64,000 nt of DNA from Desulfobaccales bacterium (GCA_041648175.1 JBAZPO010000015.1:59206-123205), one strand, 5' to 3'; counted from the first letter of the stretch, positions 50,006 to 58,868 are shown. Translations and numbers: made by a program. The notes: generated by a model from the sequence alone, not told the origin.

Positions 50006-50398
50006 TTAAACCCGACGACGTTTGGGGGGGCGGCAGCCATTGTGGGGAATGGGGCTGACATCCCGAATCAGGTTGACGCTCAGGCCCGCGGCCTGCAAGG
50101 CACGGAGCGCTGCTTCCCGGCCCGCGCCCGGCCCTTTGACAAAGACATCCACGTTCCGCATGCCGTGGTCCATGGCCTTCCTGGCCGCATCTTGCGCCGC
50201 CAGCTGGGCCGCAAAAGGCGTGCCCTTCCGGGAGCCCTTGAAGCCCTGGGTCCCCGCCGAGGACCAGGATATGACATTACCCCCGGGATCGGTGATGGTC
50301 ACCAGGGTGTTGTTAAAGGTGGCCTTAATGTGTGCAACTCCCACCGGGATATTCTTCTTTTCCTTTTTCTTCTTGGTGCGTGTCTGCGCTTTAGCCAT
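50006..50398 (-). CDS. rpsK: 30S ribosomal protein S11
   Basis: 130 residues. GVAHIKATFNNTLVTITDPGGNVISWSSAG at the N-half and DVSPIPHNGCRPPKRRRV at the end are the family signatures. Short Lys-rich start (KAQTRTKKKKEKKN). Confidence 0.98.
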   Translation of the reverse strand: MAKAQTRTKKKKEKKNIPVGVAHIKATFNNTLVTITDPGGNVISWSSAGTQGFKGSRKGTPFAAQLAAQDAARKAMDHGMRNVDVFVKGPGAGREAALRALQAAGLSVNLIRDVSPIPHNGCRPPKRRRV

Positions 50399-50407
50399 CG
50401 CCCCTCC

Positions 50408-50782
<375 letters not shown>

Positions 50783-50797
50783 TTCCTTCCCTCCCCC

Positions 50798-50911
50798 TTA
50801 GCCTTGACGCTGCTTATGCTTGGGATTTTCGCAGATCACCCGCACCACACCTTTGCGGCGAATAATCTTACACTTGGCGCACATGCGTTTCACTGAGGCT
50901 CTCACCTTCAT
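50798..50911 (-). CDS. rpmJ: 50S ribosomal protein L36
   Basis: 37 residues, zinc form: MKVRASVKRMCAKCKIIRR at the start, then a later Cys and His (VICENPKHKQRQG), so the CxxC...C...H zinc ribbon is complete. Begins 10 bp after the infA stop on the minus strand and ends 15 bp before rpsM. Confidence 0.97.
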   Translation of the reverse strand: MKVRASVKRMCAKCKIIRRKGVVRVICENPKHKQRQG

Positions 50912-50921
50912 AAGTTTTGTC

Positions 50922-51140
50922 CTATCTGACCCGGTAGACGATGCGCCCCCGACTCAGGTCGTAAGGCGACAATTCCAGGATAACTTTGTCTCCCGGGAGA
51001 ATTTTAATATAGTGCATCCGCATCTTCCCGGAAATATGAGCCAGCACCTTGTGACCATTGGGCAACTCCACCCGGAACATAGCATTGGGAAGAGGCTCGA
51101 TCACCGTCCCTTCAACTTCGATGGCATCTTCTTTTGGCAT
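50922..51140 (-). CDS. infA: Translation initiation factor IF-1
   Basis: 72 residues, an S1/OB-fold protein: PKEDAIEVEGTVIEPLPNAMFRVELPNGHKVLAHISGKMRMHYIKILPGDKV is the full family pattern. It sits in the usual place before L36. A 192-bp gap to map upstream is AT-rich and probably holds its own promoter, although I cannot fix the boxes. Confidence 0.98.
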   Translation of the reverse strand: MPKEDAIEVEGTVIEPLPNAMFRVELPNGHKVLAHISGKMRMHYIKILPGDKVILELSPYDLSRGRIVYRVR

Positions 51141-51332
51141 CTACCGTGTCTTTATAGTGAGTTTATGGAGCGTTCTTGGTTGTCCGCTTTTCCTTACAAT
51201 AAACGAAATTGCCTTACATTCTTTATCGTTTGAAGCAATTTTAAAGTAATCGTCGTCTCTTCCCCTCCTGTGCAAAAGGGGGGGTTAGGAGACATTTCTC
51301 TTAATTTCTGAATCCCAACAATAAATTATAAA

Positions 51333-52079
51333 TTAGAGTCGGCTTAAAATCAAGACGCCATTCTCCGTCACTGCCACACTGTGTTCAAAATGGGCGGCGT
51401 AAGACCCATCCTGCGTAACTGCGGTCCAGCCATCCTTCAAAATCCGCACCCGCCAGGAACCCAGAGAAGTCATGGGTTCAATGGCCATGGTCATGCCCAC
51501 CTGCAGGGTCGGCCCCCGCCCCGGCGGCCCATAATTGGGGATCTGCGGGTCCTCGTGGAGCGACCGGCCAATACCGTGCCCCACAAACTCCCGGACGACC
51601 CCAAAGCCGGCCCCTTCCACCACCTCCTGCACTGCATGGGAGATGTCGGACAGGCGGTTACCCGCTTTGACCATGGCGATGCCGGCGTACAGGGATTTTT
51701 CCGTGGCCTCCATGAGGGCCAGGGCCTTGGGGTCTACTTCCCCCACCGGCACCGTAATAGCGGCATCCCCATAGTAGCCGTCGTACTTCACCCCAAAATC
51801 CAGGCTCACCAAGTCCCCGGCCGCTAGCCGGCGAGACCCGGGAATCCCGTGGACCACCTCTTCGTTCACCGAGACGCAGATGGACCGGGGATAGCCACGG
51901 TAGCCTTTGAAGGCCGGCTGCACCTGGCGCTGGCGGCACATCTCTTCCGCCGCCTCATCCAATTCCCTGGTCTCGACTCCCGGTTTGACTTTTTCTTTAA
52001 CCCCCTCCAGGACTTCGGCCACGATGCGGTTGGCCACCTCCATCTTGGCGATCTCCTGCAGGGACTTTAACAGGATCAT
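51333..52079 (-). CDS. map: Methionine aminopeptidase, type I
   Basis: 248 residues. Removes the N-terminal Met. Metal ligands in LDFGVKYDGYYGDAAIT (Asp pair), FVGHGIGRSLHEDPQIPNY (His), TMAIEPM (Glu) and the terminal TAVTQDGSYAAHFEHSVAVTE (Glu). Position between adk and infA is classical. Confidence 0.97.
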   Translation of the reverse strand: MILLKSLQEIAKMEVANRIVAEVLEGVKEKVKPGVETRELDEAAEEMCRQRQVQPAFKGYRGYPRSICVSVNEEVVHGIPGSRRLAAGDLVSLDFGVKYDGYYGDAAITVPVGEVDPKALALMEATEKSLYAGIAMVKAGNRLSDISHAVQEVVEGAGFGVVREFVGHGIGRSLHEDPQIPNYGPPGRGPTLQVGMTMAIEPMTSLGSWRVRILKDGWTAVTQDGSYAAHFEHSVAVTENGVLILSRL

Positions 52080-52154
52080 AAACCCTTGCGCCTCTGCGTC
52101 TTGGCGCCCCGGCCGTGAACGAGACCGCCAGGGCGCCAGGCACGCTCAGAAGCT

Positions 52155-52838
52155 TTAGTGCTTGCAGCCGCAGCTGCAGCCGCCGGAAGATCCCGCGACG
52201 ATGTTCACAATCTGTTTGAAGATGTCGTCAATGCCGCCCACACCCTTAATGGGCCGCACCAAACCCTTGGCGCTGTAATAGCCGATCAGCGGCGCCGTGG
52301 CCTGGTTATATGTGCTCAACCGGGACCGTACTGTGGTCTCGTTGTCGTCGTCCCGCTGGTAGAGCTCGCTGCCGCACTTGTCGCAGATGCCTTCTTTCTT
52401 GGCAGGGGTGAACTTGATGTGGTACATCTGGCCGCAGTCTGCGCTTTTGCAGGTTCGCCGCCCGGTGAGCCGGGTCACCAGCGCTTCTTCGTCCACGTCG
52501 ATGCTGACCACATGGTCGATCTTGGTCCCTAAGCTCACCAGTACCTTATCCAGGGCTTCGGCCTGGGGCACCGTGCGGGGAAAACCGTCCAGGATAAAGC
52601 CTTTCTTGCAGTCGGCCATCGCTAGACGATCCTTAATGATGCCGATGACTACTTCATCGGGCACCAGTTTCCCGGAATCCATGTATTCTTTGGCCTTGCG
52701 GCCCATTTCCGTCCCTTCCTTCACTGCCGCCCGGAGGATGTCGCCGGTGGAGATCTGGGGGATCTGGAATTTCTCGATAAGTTTTTTGGCTTGTGTACCT
52801 TTGCCCGCGCCTGGGCCGCCCAACAGGATCAGATTCAT
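52155..52838 (-). CDS. adk: Adenylate kinase, zinc-LID type with Cys-rich tail
   Basis: 227 residues. P-loop GGPGAGKGTQAK, GFPRTVPQAEAL, long LID domain with four cysteines (CKSADC...CDKC) that likely bind zinc. The C-terminus ends GSSGGCSCGCKH, three extra Cys and a His, not part of the usual fold; it could be a second metal site. Upstream of it lies secY; map follows. Confidence 0.97.
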   Translation of the reverse strand: MNLILLGGPGAGKGTQAKKLIEKFQIPQISTGDILRAAVKEGTEMGRKAKEYMDSGKLVPDEVVIGIIKDRLAMADCKKGFILDGFPRTVPQAEALDKVLVSLGTKIDHVVSIDVDEEALVTRLTGRRTCKSADCGQMYHIKFTPAKKEGICDKCGSELYQRDDDNETTVRSRLSTYNQATAPLIGYYSAKGLVRPIKGVGGIDDIFKQIVNIVAGSSGGCSCGCKH

Positions 52839-52857
52839 AGCTTCCTCCTTCTTTAGG

Positions 52858-54165
52858 TCAACGCCGTACCCGGCTCATACGCTTTTTCATGAATCCCTCA
52901 TAGTGGCGGGTAAGCAAATGCGATTCGATCTGGCTCATGGTATCCATGGCCACCCCCACCACGATCAACAGGGCCGTACCACCGAAGTAAAAAGGCACAT
53001 TGAATTTCCGGATCAAAATGGAGGGCAGTACGCACACTGCCGACACGTAGATCGCGCCTCCCAAAGTAATGCGGGTCAGGATTCGATCAATATATTCCGA
53101 GGTGGGCTTGCCCGGCCTCAGCCCCGGCACGTAACCCCCCCACTTTTTTAGGTTATCTGCCACATCCACCGGGTTGAAAGTCACCGCGGTGTAGAAATAA
53201 CAGAAGAAGAAGATCAGACCGACGTAGACGAGATCATGCACCCCGCCGCCCGGCGACATGGCATCCGCCACCCACTTGACCCACTCATTGTGGACGAAGC
53301 CGGCAATCGTCGCTGGAAACATGAGAAGCGATGAGGCGAAAATCGGCGGGATAACGCCTGAGGTGTTCACCTTCAAGGGCAAATGGGTGCTTTGGCCGCC
53401 GTACATGCGGCGCCCCACCACCCGTCGGGCGTACTGCACCTGGATTCGTCGCTGGCCCCGCTCTACGAAGACGATGAAACCCACCACCACCACCATCGCC
53501 ACCATGAGGAGGACCATGAGGATGGGCATGATCTCACCCGTCTTGATCAACTCGACGGTTTGGATCAGGGCGGAAGGCATGCGGGCCACGATCCCTGCGA
53601 AGATGATCAGGGAGATGCCGTTGCCGATGCCCCGTTCCGTAATCATTTCCCCCAGCCACATGATGAACGCTGTGCCCGACGTCAGGGTGAGCACGGTCAT
53701 CAGGCGGAAGGCCCAGCCGGGGTGCAGCACCACCGGCATATTGCTGGACCCGCCGGTCATGGACTCCAGGCCAATGGCGATCCCGATCCCCTGGATGGCC
53801 GCGATGACCACAGTGCCATAGCGGGTGTACTGCTTGATCTTCTTCTGTCCAGCCTCGCCTTCCTTATAGAGCTTTTCAATGCCGGGGATCACCACCTTGA
53901 GCAGTTCAATGATGATGGAGGCGCTGATGTAGGGCATGATCCCCAGCGCAAAGACGCTCAGGCGCTCTAAAGCGCCACCGGAGAACATGTCGAACAGCCC
54001 GAAAATGGTGCCCCGCTGCGCCGCAAAAAACCGCATCAGGGCATCGGCGTCGATCCCCGGGGTGGGGACCTGGCAGCCCAACCGGTATACCGCCAGTATC
54101 AAGAGGGTAAACAGGATGCGGCGCTTCAACTCCGGGATCTTGGCGATGCTGGAGAAAGCTGACAC
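52858..54165 (-). CDS. secY: Preprotein translocase subunit SecY
   Basis: Channel subunit of the Sec translocon. 435 residues, ten helices; PTPGIDADALMRFF plug region, GIMPYISASIIIELLKVV, QRRIQVQYARRVVGRRMYGGQSTHLPLKVN and PGLRPGKPTSEYIDRIL. Contiguous with rplO (no gap) as in other spc operons. Confidence 0.98.
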   Translation of the reverse strand: MSAFSSIAKIPELKRRILFTLLILAVYRLGCQVPTPGIDADALMRFFAAQRGTIFGLFDMFSGGALERLSVFALGIMPYISASIIIELLKVVIPGIEKLYKEGEAGQKKIKQYTRYGTVVIAAIQGIGIAIGLESMTGGSSNMPVVLHPGWAFRLMTVLTLTSGTAFIMWLGEMITERGIGNGISLIIFAGIVARMPSALIQTVELIKTGEIMPILMVLLMVAMVVVVGFIVFVERGQRRIQVQYARRVVGRRMYGGQSTHLPLKVNTSGVIPPIFASSLLMFPATIAGFVHNEWVKWVADAMSPGGGVHDLVYVGLIFFFCYFYTAVTFNPVDVADNLKKWGGYVPGLRPGKPTSEYIDRILTRITLGGAIYVSAVCVLPSILIRKFNVPFYFGGTALLIVVGVAMDTMSQIESHLLTRHYEGFMKKRMSRVRR

Positions 54166-54606
54166 TTAGAGGACCTCCACCCGACCTCCGGCAGCTTCAA
54201 TCCGGCTCCGAGCCTGTGAGCTCACCGCCTGGATCTTCACCACAAGGGGCACGGTCACTTCGCCCTGGCCCAACAGCTTGATCCGCTTGACCTGGTTTTT
54301 CACCAGACCCGCGGACTTCAAGGCGGCTTCATCCACCACCGTATCCGCGGGGAACCGGTTCAGGTCCCGCAGATTGACGATGGTCCAGGCTTGCCGGAAA
54401 ATGTTGTTGAAACCCCGTTTGGGGATCCGCCGGGTTAGAGGCATCTGACCGCCCTCAAACCCCGGTTTGACGCCGCCCCCGGCGCGGGAGTTCTGCCCTT
54501 TGAAGCCCCGGGCCGCGGTTTTGCCCCAACCCGAACCGGGGCCGCGGCCGACGCGTTTCTTTTTATGCTTGGAACCCGGGCTGGGTTGCAATTCCGAAAG
54601 GCGCAT
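54166..54606 (-). CDS. rplO: 50S ribosomal protein L15
   Basis: 146 residues. Gly/Arg/Lys-rich N-terminus (SKHKKKRVGRGPGSGWGKTAARGFKGQNSRAGGG) with the L15 C-terminal core (LLGQGEVTVPLVVKIQAVSSQARSRIEAAGG). Three base pairs separate it from rpmD. Confidence 0.98.
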   Translation of the reverse strand: MRLSELQPSPGSKHKKKRVGRGPGSGWGKTAARGFKGQNSRAGGGVKPGFEGGQMPLTRRIPKRGFNNIFRQAWTIVNLRDLNRFPADTVVDEAALKSAGLVKNQVKRIKLLGQGEVTVPLVVKIQAVSSQARSRIEAAGGRVEVL

Positions 54607-54609
54607 CTG

Positions 54610-54798
54610 CTATTCTCCTTCGGGGACCTGCCGCACCTGGAGCAAATGCTCCACCTGGCGCACCATTCCCATAATGGCAGGGGTTTCCCGGTGCCGCACC
54701 GTTTTCTGCATGCGGGTCAACCCCAAAGTCTTCAGGGTCAGACGGTGCTTCGGCGGCCGGCCGATGGGACTCTTTTTTAAGGTTATTTCCAGAAACAT
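54610..54798 (-). CDS. rpmD: 50S ribosomal protein L30
   Basis: 62 residues: EITLKKSPIGRPPKHRLTLKTLGLTRMQKTVRHRETPAIMGMVRQVEHLLQV, the full bacterial L30. Upstream (toward rpsE) is a 165-bp gap filled with heptamer tracts. Confidence 0.97.
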   Translation of the reverse strand: MFLEITLKKSPIGRPPKHRLTLKTLGLTRMQKTVRHRETPAIMGMVRQVEHLLQVRQVPEGE

Positions 54799-54804
54799 GG
54801 CTTT

Positions 54805-54960
54805 AGCTCTCAGCTTTCAGCTTTCAGCGATCAGCTAAAAGCTTCAAAAGTATTTACAACGAATTGTTTTGGCTTGTTGCCTAGCCTTTATAAGGTGCGC
54901 ACGCTTAGAGCCTGCGACGACATCAACCAGCTGATAGCTGACTGCTGACAGCTGACAACT
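54805..54960. repeat. Two heptamer tracts in the rpmD-rpsE gap
   Basis: AGCTCTC AGCTTTC AGCTTTC AGCGATC AGCT (54805-54836) and AGCTGAT AGCTGAC TGCTGAC AGCTGAC AACTG (54929-54960). Each tract abuts one of the flanking genes; ~90 bp of ordinary sequence separates them. This layout mirrors the pth-prs gap. Confidence 0.8.
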
Positions 54961-54963
54961 GCC

Positions 54964-55458
54964 TTATCCTAGTATTTCCGCCAGAGGCCGGTTGCGCCGG
55001 GCGGCCACGTCTTCCGGGGCCGACAGCATTCCCAAGGCCACCATGGTTGCCTTCACCGCGTTGTGCGGATTGTGGGAACCCAGGCACTTGGTCAGGACGT
55101 TTTTGATGCCCGCCACTTCCACCACCGCCCGCACCGGACCGCCGGCAATGACCCCGGTCCCTTCCGAAGCCGGTTTCAACAGGACCCGTCCGGCCCCGAA
55201 CACCCCGGTCACCTGGTACGGAATGGTGCTGTTTTGGATGGGGACCGTGATCATGGACTTCTTGGCCTGCTCCACGGCCTTGCGGATGGCTTCGGGCACT
55301 TCGTGGGCCTTGCCCAGACCAGCGCCTACCTTGCCTTGACCGTCGCCGACCACGACAATGGCGCTGAATCGAAAGCGGCGCCCGCCCTTGACGACCTTGG
55401 CGACGCGGTTGATGCTGACCACCTTATCGGTAAATTCCGATGCCTCTGGTTCGAACAA
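54964..55458 (-). CDS. rpsE: 30S ribosomal protein S5
   Basis: 164 residues, TTG start after GGAGGT. Motifs: KVVSINRVAKVVKGGRRFRFSAIVVVGD, GKVGAGLGKAHEVPEAIRKAVE, and GSHNPHNAVKATMVAL at the C-half. Standard length. Confidence 0.97.
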   Translation of the reverse strand: MFEPEASEFTDKVVSINRVAKVVKGGRRFRFSAIVVVGDGQGKVGAGLGKAHEVPEAIRKAVEQAKKSMITVPIQNSTIPYQVTGVFGAGRVLLKPASEGTGVIAGGPVRAVVEVAGIKNVLTKCLGSHNPHNAVKATMVALGMLSAPEDVAARRNRPLAEILG

Positions 55459-55473
55459 GCTTACCTCCGAAAG

Positions 55474-55552
55474 TAGCTGTCAGTTATCTTGTTGCCAGTT
55501 ATCAGTTAAAAAGATTCTTTACTGGTCACTGGCCCCTGACCACTGGCCACTG
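55474..55552. repeat. Heptamer tracts in the rpsE-rplR gap
   Basis: AGCTGTC AGTTATC, a one-base break, AGTTATC AGTT (55474-55506), then ACTGGTC ACTGGCC CCTGACC ACTGGCC ACTG (55520-55551). Confidence 0.75.
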
Positions 55553-55556
55553 TTTC

Positions 55557-55919
55557 TTAGAATTCCAGGCCGTGTTCCCGGCAACTGTCCGCCACGGCCT
55601 TCACCCGGCCGTGATAAAGAAAACCATTACGATCGAAAACGACTTTAGCAATGCCCTGGGCCTTGGCCTTGGCCGCCAAGAGTTTGCCCACCGCCTTGGC
55701 CTTATCCACTTTCTTCATACCGCTGAGCTGGTCCTTCAGCTCACCGCTCAAGGTGGAGGCTGCCGCCAACGTCTGGCCTTTGTCGTCGTCAACGATCTGG
55801 ACATAGATATGTTTGGTGCTGCGAAAGACCGAAAGCCTAAACCGGTCTCCCCCGGCAAGTTTCTTCTTAATCCGCTGTTTCCGCTTCAGCCGCGCCGCTA
55901 CTTTAGGGTTCATACGCAC
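55557..55919 (-). CDS. rplR: 50S ribosomal protein L18
   Basis: 120 residues with KQRIKKKLAGGDRFRLSVFRSTKHIYVQIVDDDKGQTLAAAST and KVVFDRNGFLYHGRVKAVADSCREHGLEF. Binds 5S rRNA. Six bases from rplF. Confidence 0.98.
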   Translation of the reverse strand: MRMNPKVAARLKRKQRIKKKLAGGDRFRLSVFRSTKHIYVQIVDDDKGQTLAAASTLSGELKDQLSGMKKVDKAKAVGKLLAAKAKAQGIAKVVFDRNGFLYHGRVKAVADSCREHGLEF

Positions 55920-55925
55920 TCTCCT

Positions 55926-56465
55926 TTAACGGCCGCCGGCCTTGCCAACCTTGCGGCGAATCACTTCGCCGGCATACTTGATCCCCTTGCCCTTATAGGG
56001 GTCGGGTGGCCGCAAGCGCCGAATCACCGCCACCGTCTGGCCCAGAAGTTCCTTGTTGGCGCCAGAGAACTCGATGCGGTTGGCTTTCTCGACCTTGACC
56101 GTAATTCCCTTGGGCAGGGGAAACTCCACGGGATTGGAGTAGCCAATATTGAACACCAGGGTGTCCCCCTTGGCTTCCACCTTGTAACCGGTGCCCACCA
56201 ATTCCAGTACTTTGGTAAACCCCGCGCTGGTCCCGGTGACCATATTGGCCGCCAGGGTGCGGGCTAGACCCCAGTAGGAACGGGTGAGCCGGTTGTCATC
56301 CTGGGGCTCAACGACAATATCTTTATCCCCGATAACGATATTGACCCGGGGTGGCATAAGTTGGCTCAGAGTCCCATTGGGACCGGTGACCACCAACTTG
56401 CCCTCTTCCATCTTGACCTTTACCCCTTTGGGTAAAGGCACCGGCAATTTTCCGATACGGCTCAT
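55926..56465 (-). CDS. rplF: 50S ribosomal protein L6
   Basis: 179 residues from the ATG at 56465 (MSRIGKLPVPLPKGVKV); upstream open sequence is not used. C-terminal RLRPPDPYKGKGIKYAGEVIRRKVGKAGGR. Normal length. Confidence 0.98.
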   Translation of the reverse strand: MSRIGKLPVPLPKGVKVKMEEGKLVVTGPNGTLSQLMPPRVNIVIGDKDIVVEPQDDNRLTRSYWGLARTLAANMVTGTSAGFTKVLELVGTGYKVEAKGDTLVFNIGYSNPVEFPLPKGITVKVEKANRIEFSGANKELLGQTVAVIRRLRPPDPYKGKGIKYAGEVIRRKVGKAGGR

Positions 56466-56475
56466 ATCTTCACCC

Positions 56476-56874
56476 TTACCAGATCTCGCACAAGACCTCA
56501 CCGCCCACGCTCAGCTTGCGGGCCTGGCGGTCGGTGATGACCCCCTGAGAGGTCGAAATGACCGCCACTCCCAGGCCGCCCTGCACTTTGGGCAGCTCGG
56601 CATGGCCGGTGTAGACCCGGCGCCCGGGTTTGCTGATCCGTTTCAGTCCCTGGATGAGCGGTTGCTGATGATCAGCGTACCGCAGATAGACCCGCAGGAT
56701 GCCCTGGCGATTGTCTTTAATGACTTTATAATTTTTAATGAACCCTTCTTCTTTGAGGATGCGCGCCAGGTTGATCTTCATGCGGGAAGCAGGAATATCC
56801 ACCTTGTCAAACCGCGCGCCCCCGGCGTTGCGAATCCGGGTCAGCATATCGGCAATGGGGTCGGTCATACACAT
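56476..56874 (-). CDS. rpsH: 30S ribosomal protein S8
   Basis: 132 residues from the ATG at 56874 (MCMTDPIADMLTRIRNA), with AGGG 6 nt upstream; a second ATG two codons later is possible. C-terminal GVAVISTSQGVITDRQARKLSVGGEVLCEIW is intact. Confidence 0.98.
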   Translation of the reverse strand: MCMTDPIADMLTRIRNAGGARFDKVDIPASRMKINLARILKEEGFIKNYKVIKDNRQGILRVYLRYADHQQPLIQGLKRISKPGRRVYTGHAELPKVQGGLGVAVISTSQGVITDRQARKLSVGGEVLCEIW

Positions 56875-56882
56875 AGTTTGCC

Positions 56883-57068
56883 CTACCAGCTGGATTTCGT
56901 TACCCCAGGGATCTCTCCCTTGAGGGCCATGTTGCGGAAACAGATACGGCAAATGCCGAACCGCCGGAGAAATGCCCGGGGACGTCCACAAAGCGGGCAG
57001 CGGTTATATTTCTGCACCGGGTACTTCGGTTGGCGTTTTGCCTTGGCAATCAACGATTTCTTGGCCAT
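56883..57068 (-). CDS. rpsN: 30S ribosomal protein S14, zinc type
   Basis: 61 residues (MAKKSLIAKAKRQPKYPVQ...), the short zinc-binding form with CPLC and CRIC pairs. GGAGAG before the ATG. The 43-bp gap to rplE is nearly all palindrome (57081-57109). Confidence 0.97.
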   Translation of the reverse strand: MAKKSLIAKAKRQPKYPVQKYNRCPLCGRPRAFLRRFGICRICFRNMALKGEIPGVTKSSW

Positions 57069-57080
57069 TTGCAGCTCTCC

Positions 57081-57109
57081 GTAGGGGCAGGTTTTAAACC
57101 TGCTCCTAC
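57081..57109. repeat. Palindromic element between rplE and rpsN
   Basis: GTAGGGGCAGGTTT/AAACCTGCTCCTAC arms pair over 14 positions with one mismatch around a single T. It lies inside the spc operon, three bases after the rplE stop, and would put a stable hairpin in the mRNA just before the rpsN ribosome site. Confidence 0.75.
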
Positions 57110-57111
57110 AA

Positions 57112-57801
57112 TTATTTTCTAAAAGGCATCCCCATGAGCTTGAGTAAGAACCTTCCTTCTTCATCGCTGGGGGCGCTGGTCACGATGGTGATATTCATCC
57201 CTTTGACCTTGTCGATCTTGTCGTAGTCGATCTCCGGAAAGATAATCTGCTCTTTGATGCCCAGGGTGTAGTTGCCCCGGCCGTCAAAAGCCTTTTCGCT
57301 CACCCCCCGGAAGTCCCGCACTCGGGGCAGCACCACGTTCAGCAGCTTGTCCAGGAAGTAGTACATACGGTCCCGGCGCAAGGTCACCATGCAGCCGATG
57401 GGCATACCTTCCCTGAGCTTGAACGCCGCAATGGACTTTTTGGCCCGGGTCACCACCGCCTTTTGGCCGGTGATCGAACCCAACTCCACCGCAGCCGACT
57501 CAAGGAGCTTAATGTTCTGGATGGCCTCCCCCAACCCGATGTTGACGACGACCTTCTGAACTCGGGGCACCTGCATGGAGCTCTTATACTTGAACTCCTG
57601 CATCATGAGGGGGATACACTCGGTCCGATAAAAATCCGCCAGGCGCGGCTTGCCAGTGAAGGCCACGGCCGGAGCCGCAGTTTTCGCCGCAGCTTTTTCC
57701 GCCGGCTTGGCACCGCCCTTGGCCGCCTTCTTCTCAGTTGGCTTGCCCTGGCCCTTGGCCTGGCCCTTGCCCTTGTCTTTTCCTGATCCTTTTTCAGCCA
57801 T
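57112..57801 (-). CDS. rplE: 50S ribosomal protein L5 with N-terminal low-complexity extension
   Basis: 229 residues, against ~179 in the family. The family core starts near residue 50 (PRLADFYRTECIPLMMQEFKYKSSMQVPRVQKVVVNIGLGEA) and is complete to the end (GMNITIVTSAPSDEEGRFLLKLMGMPF). Residues 1-48 are almost only Lys, Ala, Gly, Gln, Glu and Pro (EKGSGKDKGKGQAKGQG...AEKAAAKTAAPA). ATG at 57801 overlaps the rplX stop by 8 bp, so the extension is really in frame and not an annotation error. A later start is not obvious. Confidence 0.96.
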   Translation of the reverse strand: MAEKGSGKDKGKGQAKGQGKPTEKKAAKGGAKPAEKAAAKTAAPAVAFTGKPRLADFYRTECIPLMMQEFKYKSSMQVPRVQKVVVNIGLGEAIQNIKLLESAAVELGSITGQKAVVTRAKKSIAAFKLREGMPIGCMVTLRRDRMYYFLDKLLNVVLPRVRDFRGVSEKAFDGRGNYTLGIKEQIIFPEIDYDKIDKVKGMNITIVTSAPSDEEGRFLLKLMGMPFRK

Positions 57802-58141
57802 CAATCAATTCCTTGCATTTCAGACATACCCGGGCTTTTTTGCCTTCCCCGGTAGTGGTCATACTAAAACGGGTGGCGGTGGCGCACTTGGGGCAAATGA
57901 GCTTCACCTTGCAAACATACAGCGGCGCTTCCTTTTCCACGATGCCACCCTGCCCGCTCGTGGGGCTGGGCCGGGTGTGCCGTTTGATCATGTTGACCTT
58001 CTCAATCAGCACCTGGTTCTTCTCCCGGAACACCTTCAGGACCTTGCCGCTTTTCCCCTGCTCTTTGCCGGTGGTGACCTCTACCAGGTCGTTCTTCTTC
58101 AAACGAACCTTTACGGGCTCTACGGCTTTTTTGTACCCCAT
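57794..58141 (-). CDS. rplX: 50S ribosomal protein L24
   Basis: 115 residues. KOW motif KNDLVEVTTGKEQGKSGKVLKVFREKNQVLIEKVNMIKRHTRPS, then a zinc-ribbon-like pair of CxxC motifs (LICPKCATATRF, RVCLKCKEL). Start overlaps the rplN stop by one base (TAATG). Confidence 0.97.
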   Translation of the reverse strand: MGYKKAVEPVKVRLKKNDLVEVTTGKEQGKSGKVLKVFREKNQVLIEKVNMIKRHTRPSPTSGQGGIVEKEAPLYVCKVKLICPKCATATRFSMTTTGEGKKARVCLKCKELIDG

Positions 58142-58509
58142 TAGAGCACCTCCGGGGCCAGGGAGATAATCTTCATAAACCGCTTGGCCCTGAGTTCCCG
58201 GGCTACCGGTCCGAAGATCCGGGTGCCGATGGGGTCGCCCTGGGGGTTGATAAGCACCGCGGAGTTATCATCAAACTTGATGTAAGAGCCATCGGGGCGC
58301 GCGGTTTCCTTAACGGTGCGCACCACCACGGCCCGCATCACGTCTCCCTTTTTCACTTTGGAGTGCGGCAGGGCTTCCTTAACCGCCACGATGACGATAT
58401 CTCCCACCCCGGCATACCGCCGCCTGGTCCCTCCCAGGACCCGGATGCAGGATACCTTCTTGGCGCCGGAGTTGTCCGCCACCGTCATTTGTGTCTGAAC
58501 CTGGATCAT
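58141..58509 (-). CDS. rplN: 50S ribosomal protein L14
   Basis: 122 residues. MIQVQTQMTVADNSGAKKVSCIRVLGGTRRRYAGVGDIVIVAVKEA and KRFMKIISLAPEVL: full family pattern and length. Confidence 0.98.
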   Translation of the reverse strand: MIQVQTQMTVADNSGAKKVSCIRVLGGTRRRYAGVGDIVIVAVKEALPHSKVKKGDVMRAVVVRTVKETARPDGSYIKFDDNSAVLINPQGDPIGTRIFGPVARELRAKRFMKIISLAPEVL

Positions 58510-58548
58510 GATTCTATCCTCACGCCCACTGGCAAATGCAAATAAGGC

Positions 58549-58809
58549 TTATTGGGCCTTCTCCAGGATTTCCTTGACCCGCCAATGCTTATCCCGGCTC
58601 AAGGGACGGGTCTCTTCCAACAAGACCTTATCGCCAACCTGGCAATTGTTCTGGGCGTCATGGGCTTTGATTTTGACCCGCCGCCGGATGATCTTATGGT
58701 AGAGGGGGTGGGCCACCAGGCGTTTCACTTCCACCACCACGGTCTTGTCCATTTTGTCGCTGACCACCTTGCCAATCCGGGTCTTACGCACACCGCGCTG
58801 CTTTTCCAT
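58549..58809 (-). CDS. rpsQ: 30S ribosomal protein S17
   Basis: 86 residues: RGVRKTRIGKVVSDKMDKTVVVEVKRLVAHPLYHKIIRRRVKIKAHD and the GDKVLLEETRPLSRDKHWRV block. Followed upstream by a GGCACAGGC palindrome in the rpmC gap. Confidence 0.97.
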   Translation of the reverse strand: MEKQRGVRKTRIGKVVSDKMDKTVVVEVKRLVAHPLYHKIIRRRVKIKAHDAQNNCQVGDKVLLEETRPLSRDKHWRVKEILEKAQ

Positions 58810-58827
58810 ATACTTCCCAACCCCTCG

Positions 58828-58852
58828 GGTAGCACAGGCTTTCCAGCCTGTG
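58828..58852. repeat. GGTAGCACAGGC...GCCTGTG palindromic repeat inside the ribosomal operon
   Basis: A copy of the 18104/35475/46284 family with the CACAGGCT-TTCC-AGCCTGTG arms, in the rpmC-rpsQ gap (59 bp). The coding strand would form a hairpin in the ribosomal mRNA. Confidence 0.75.
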
Positions 58853-58868
58853 TCGCCTACCTTAATGA

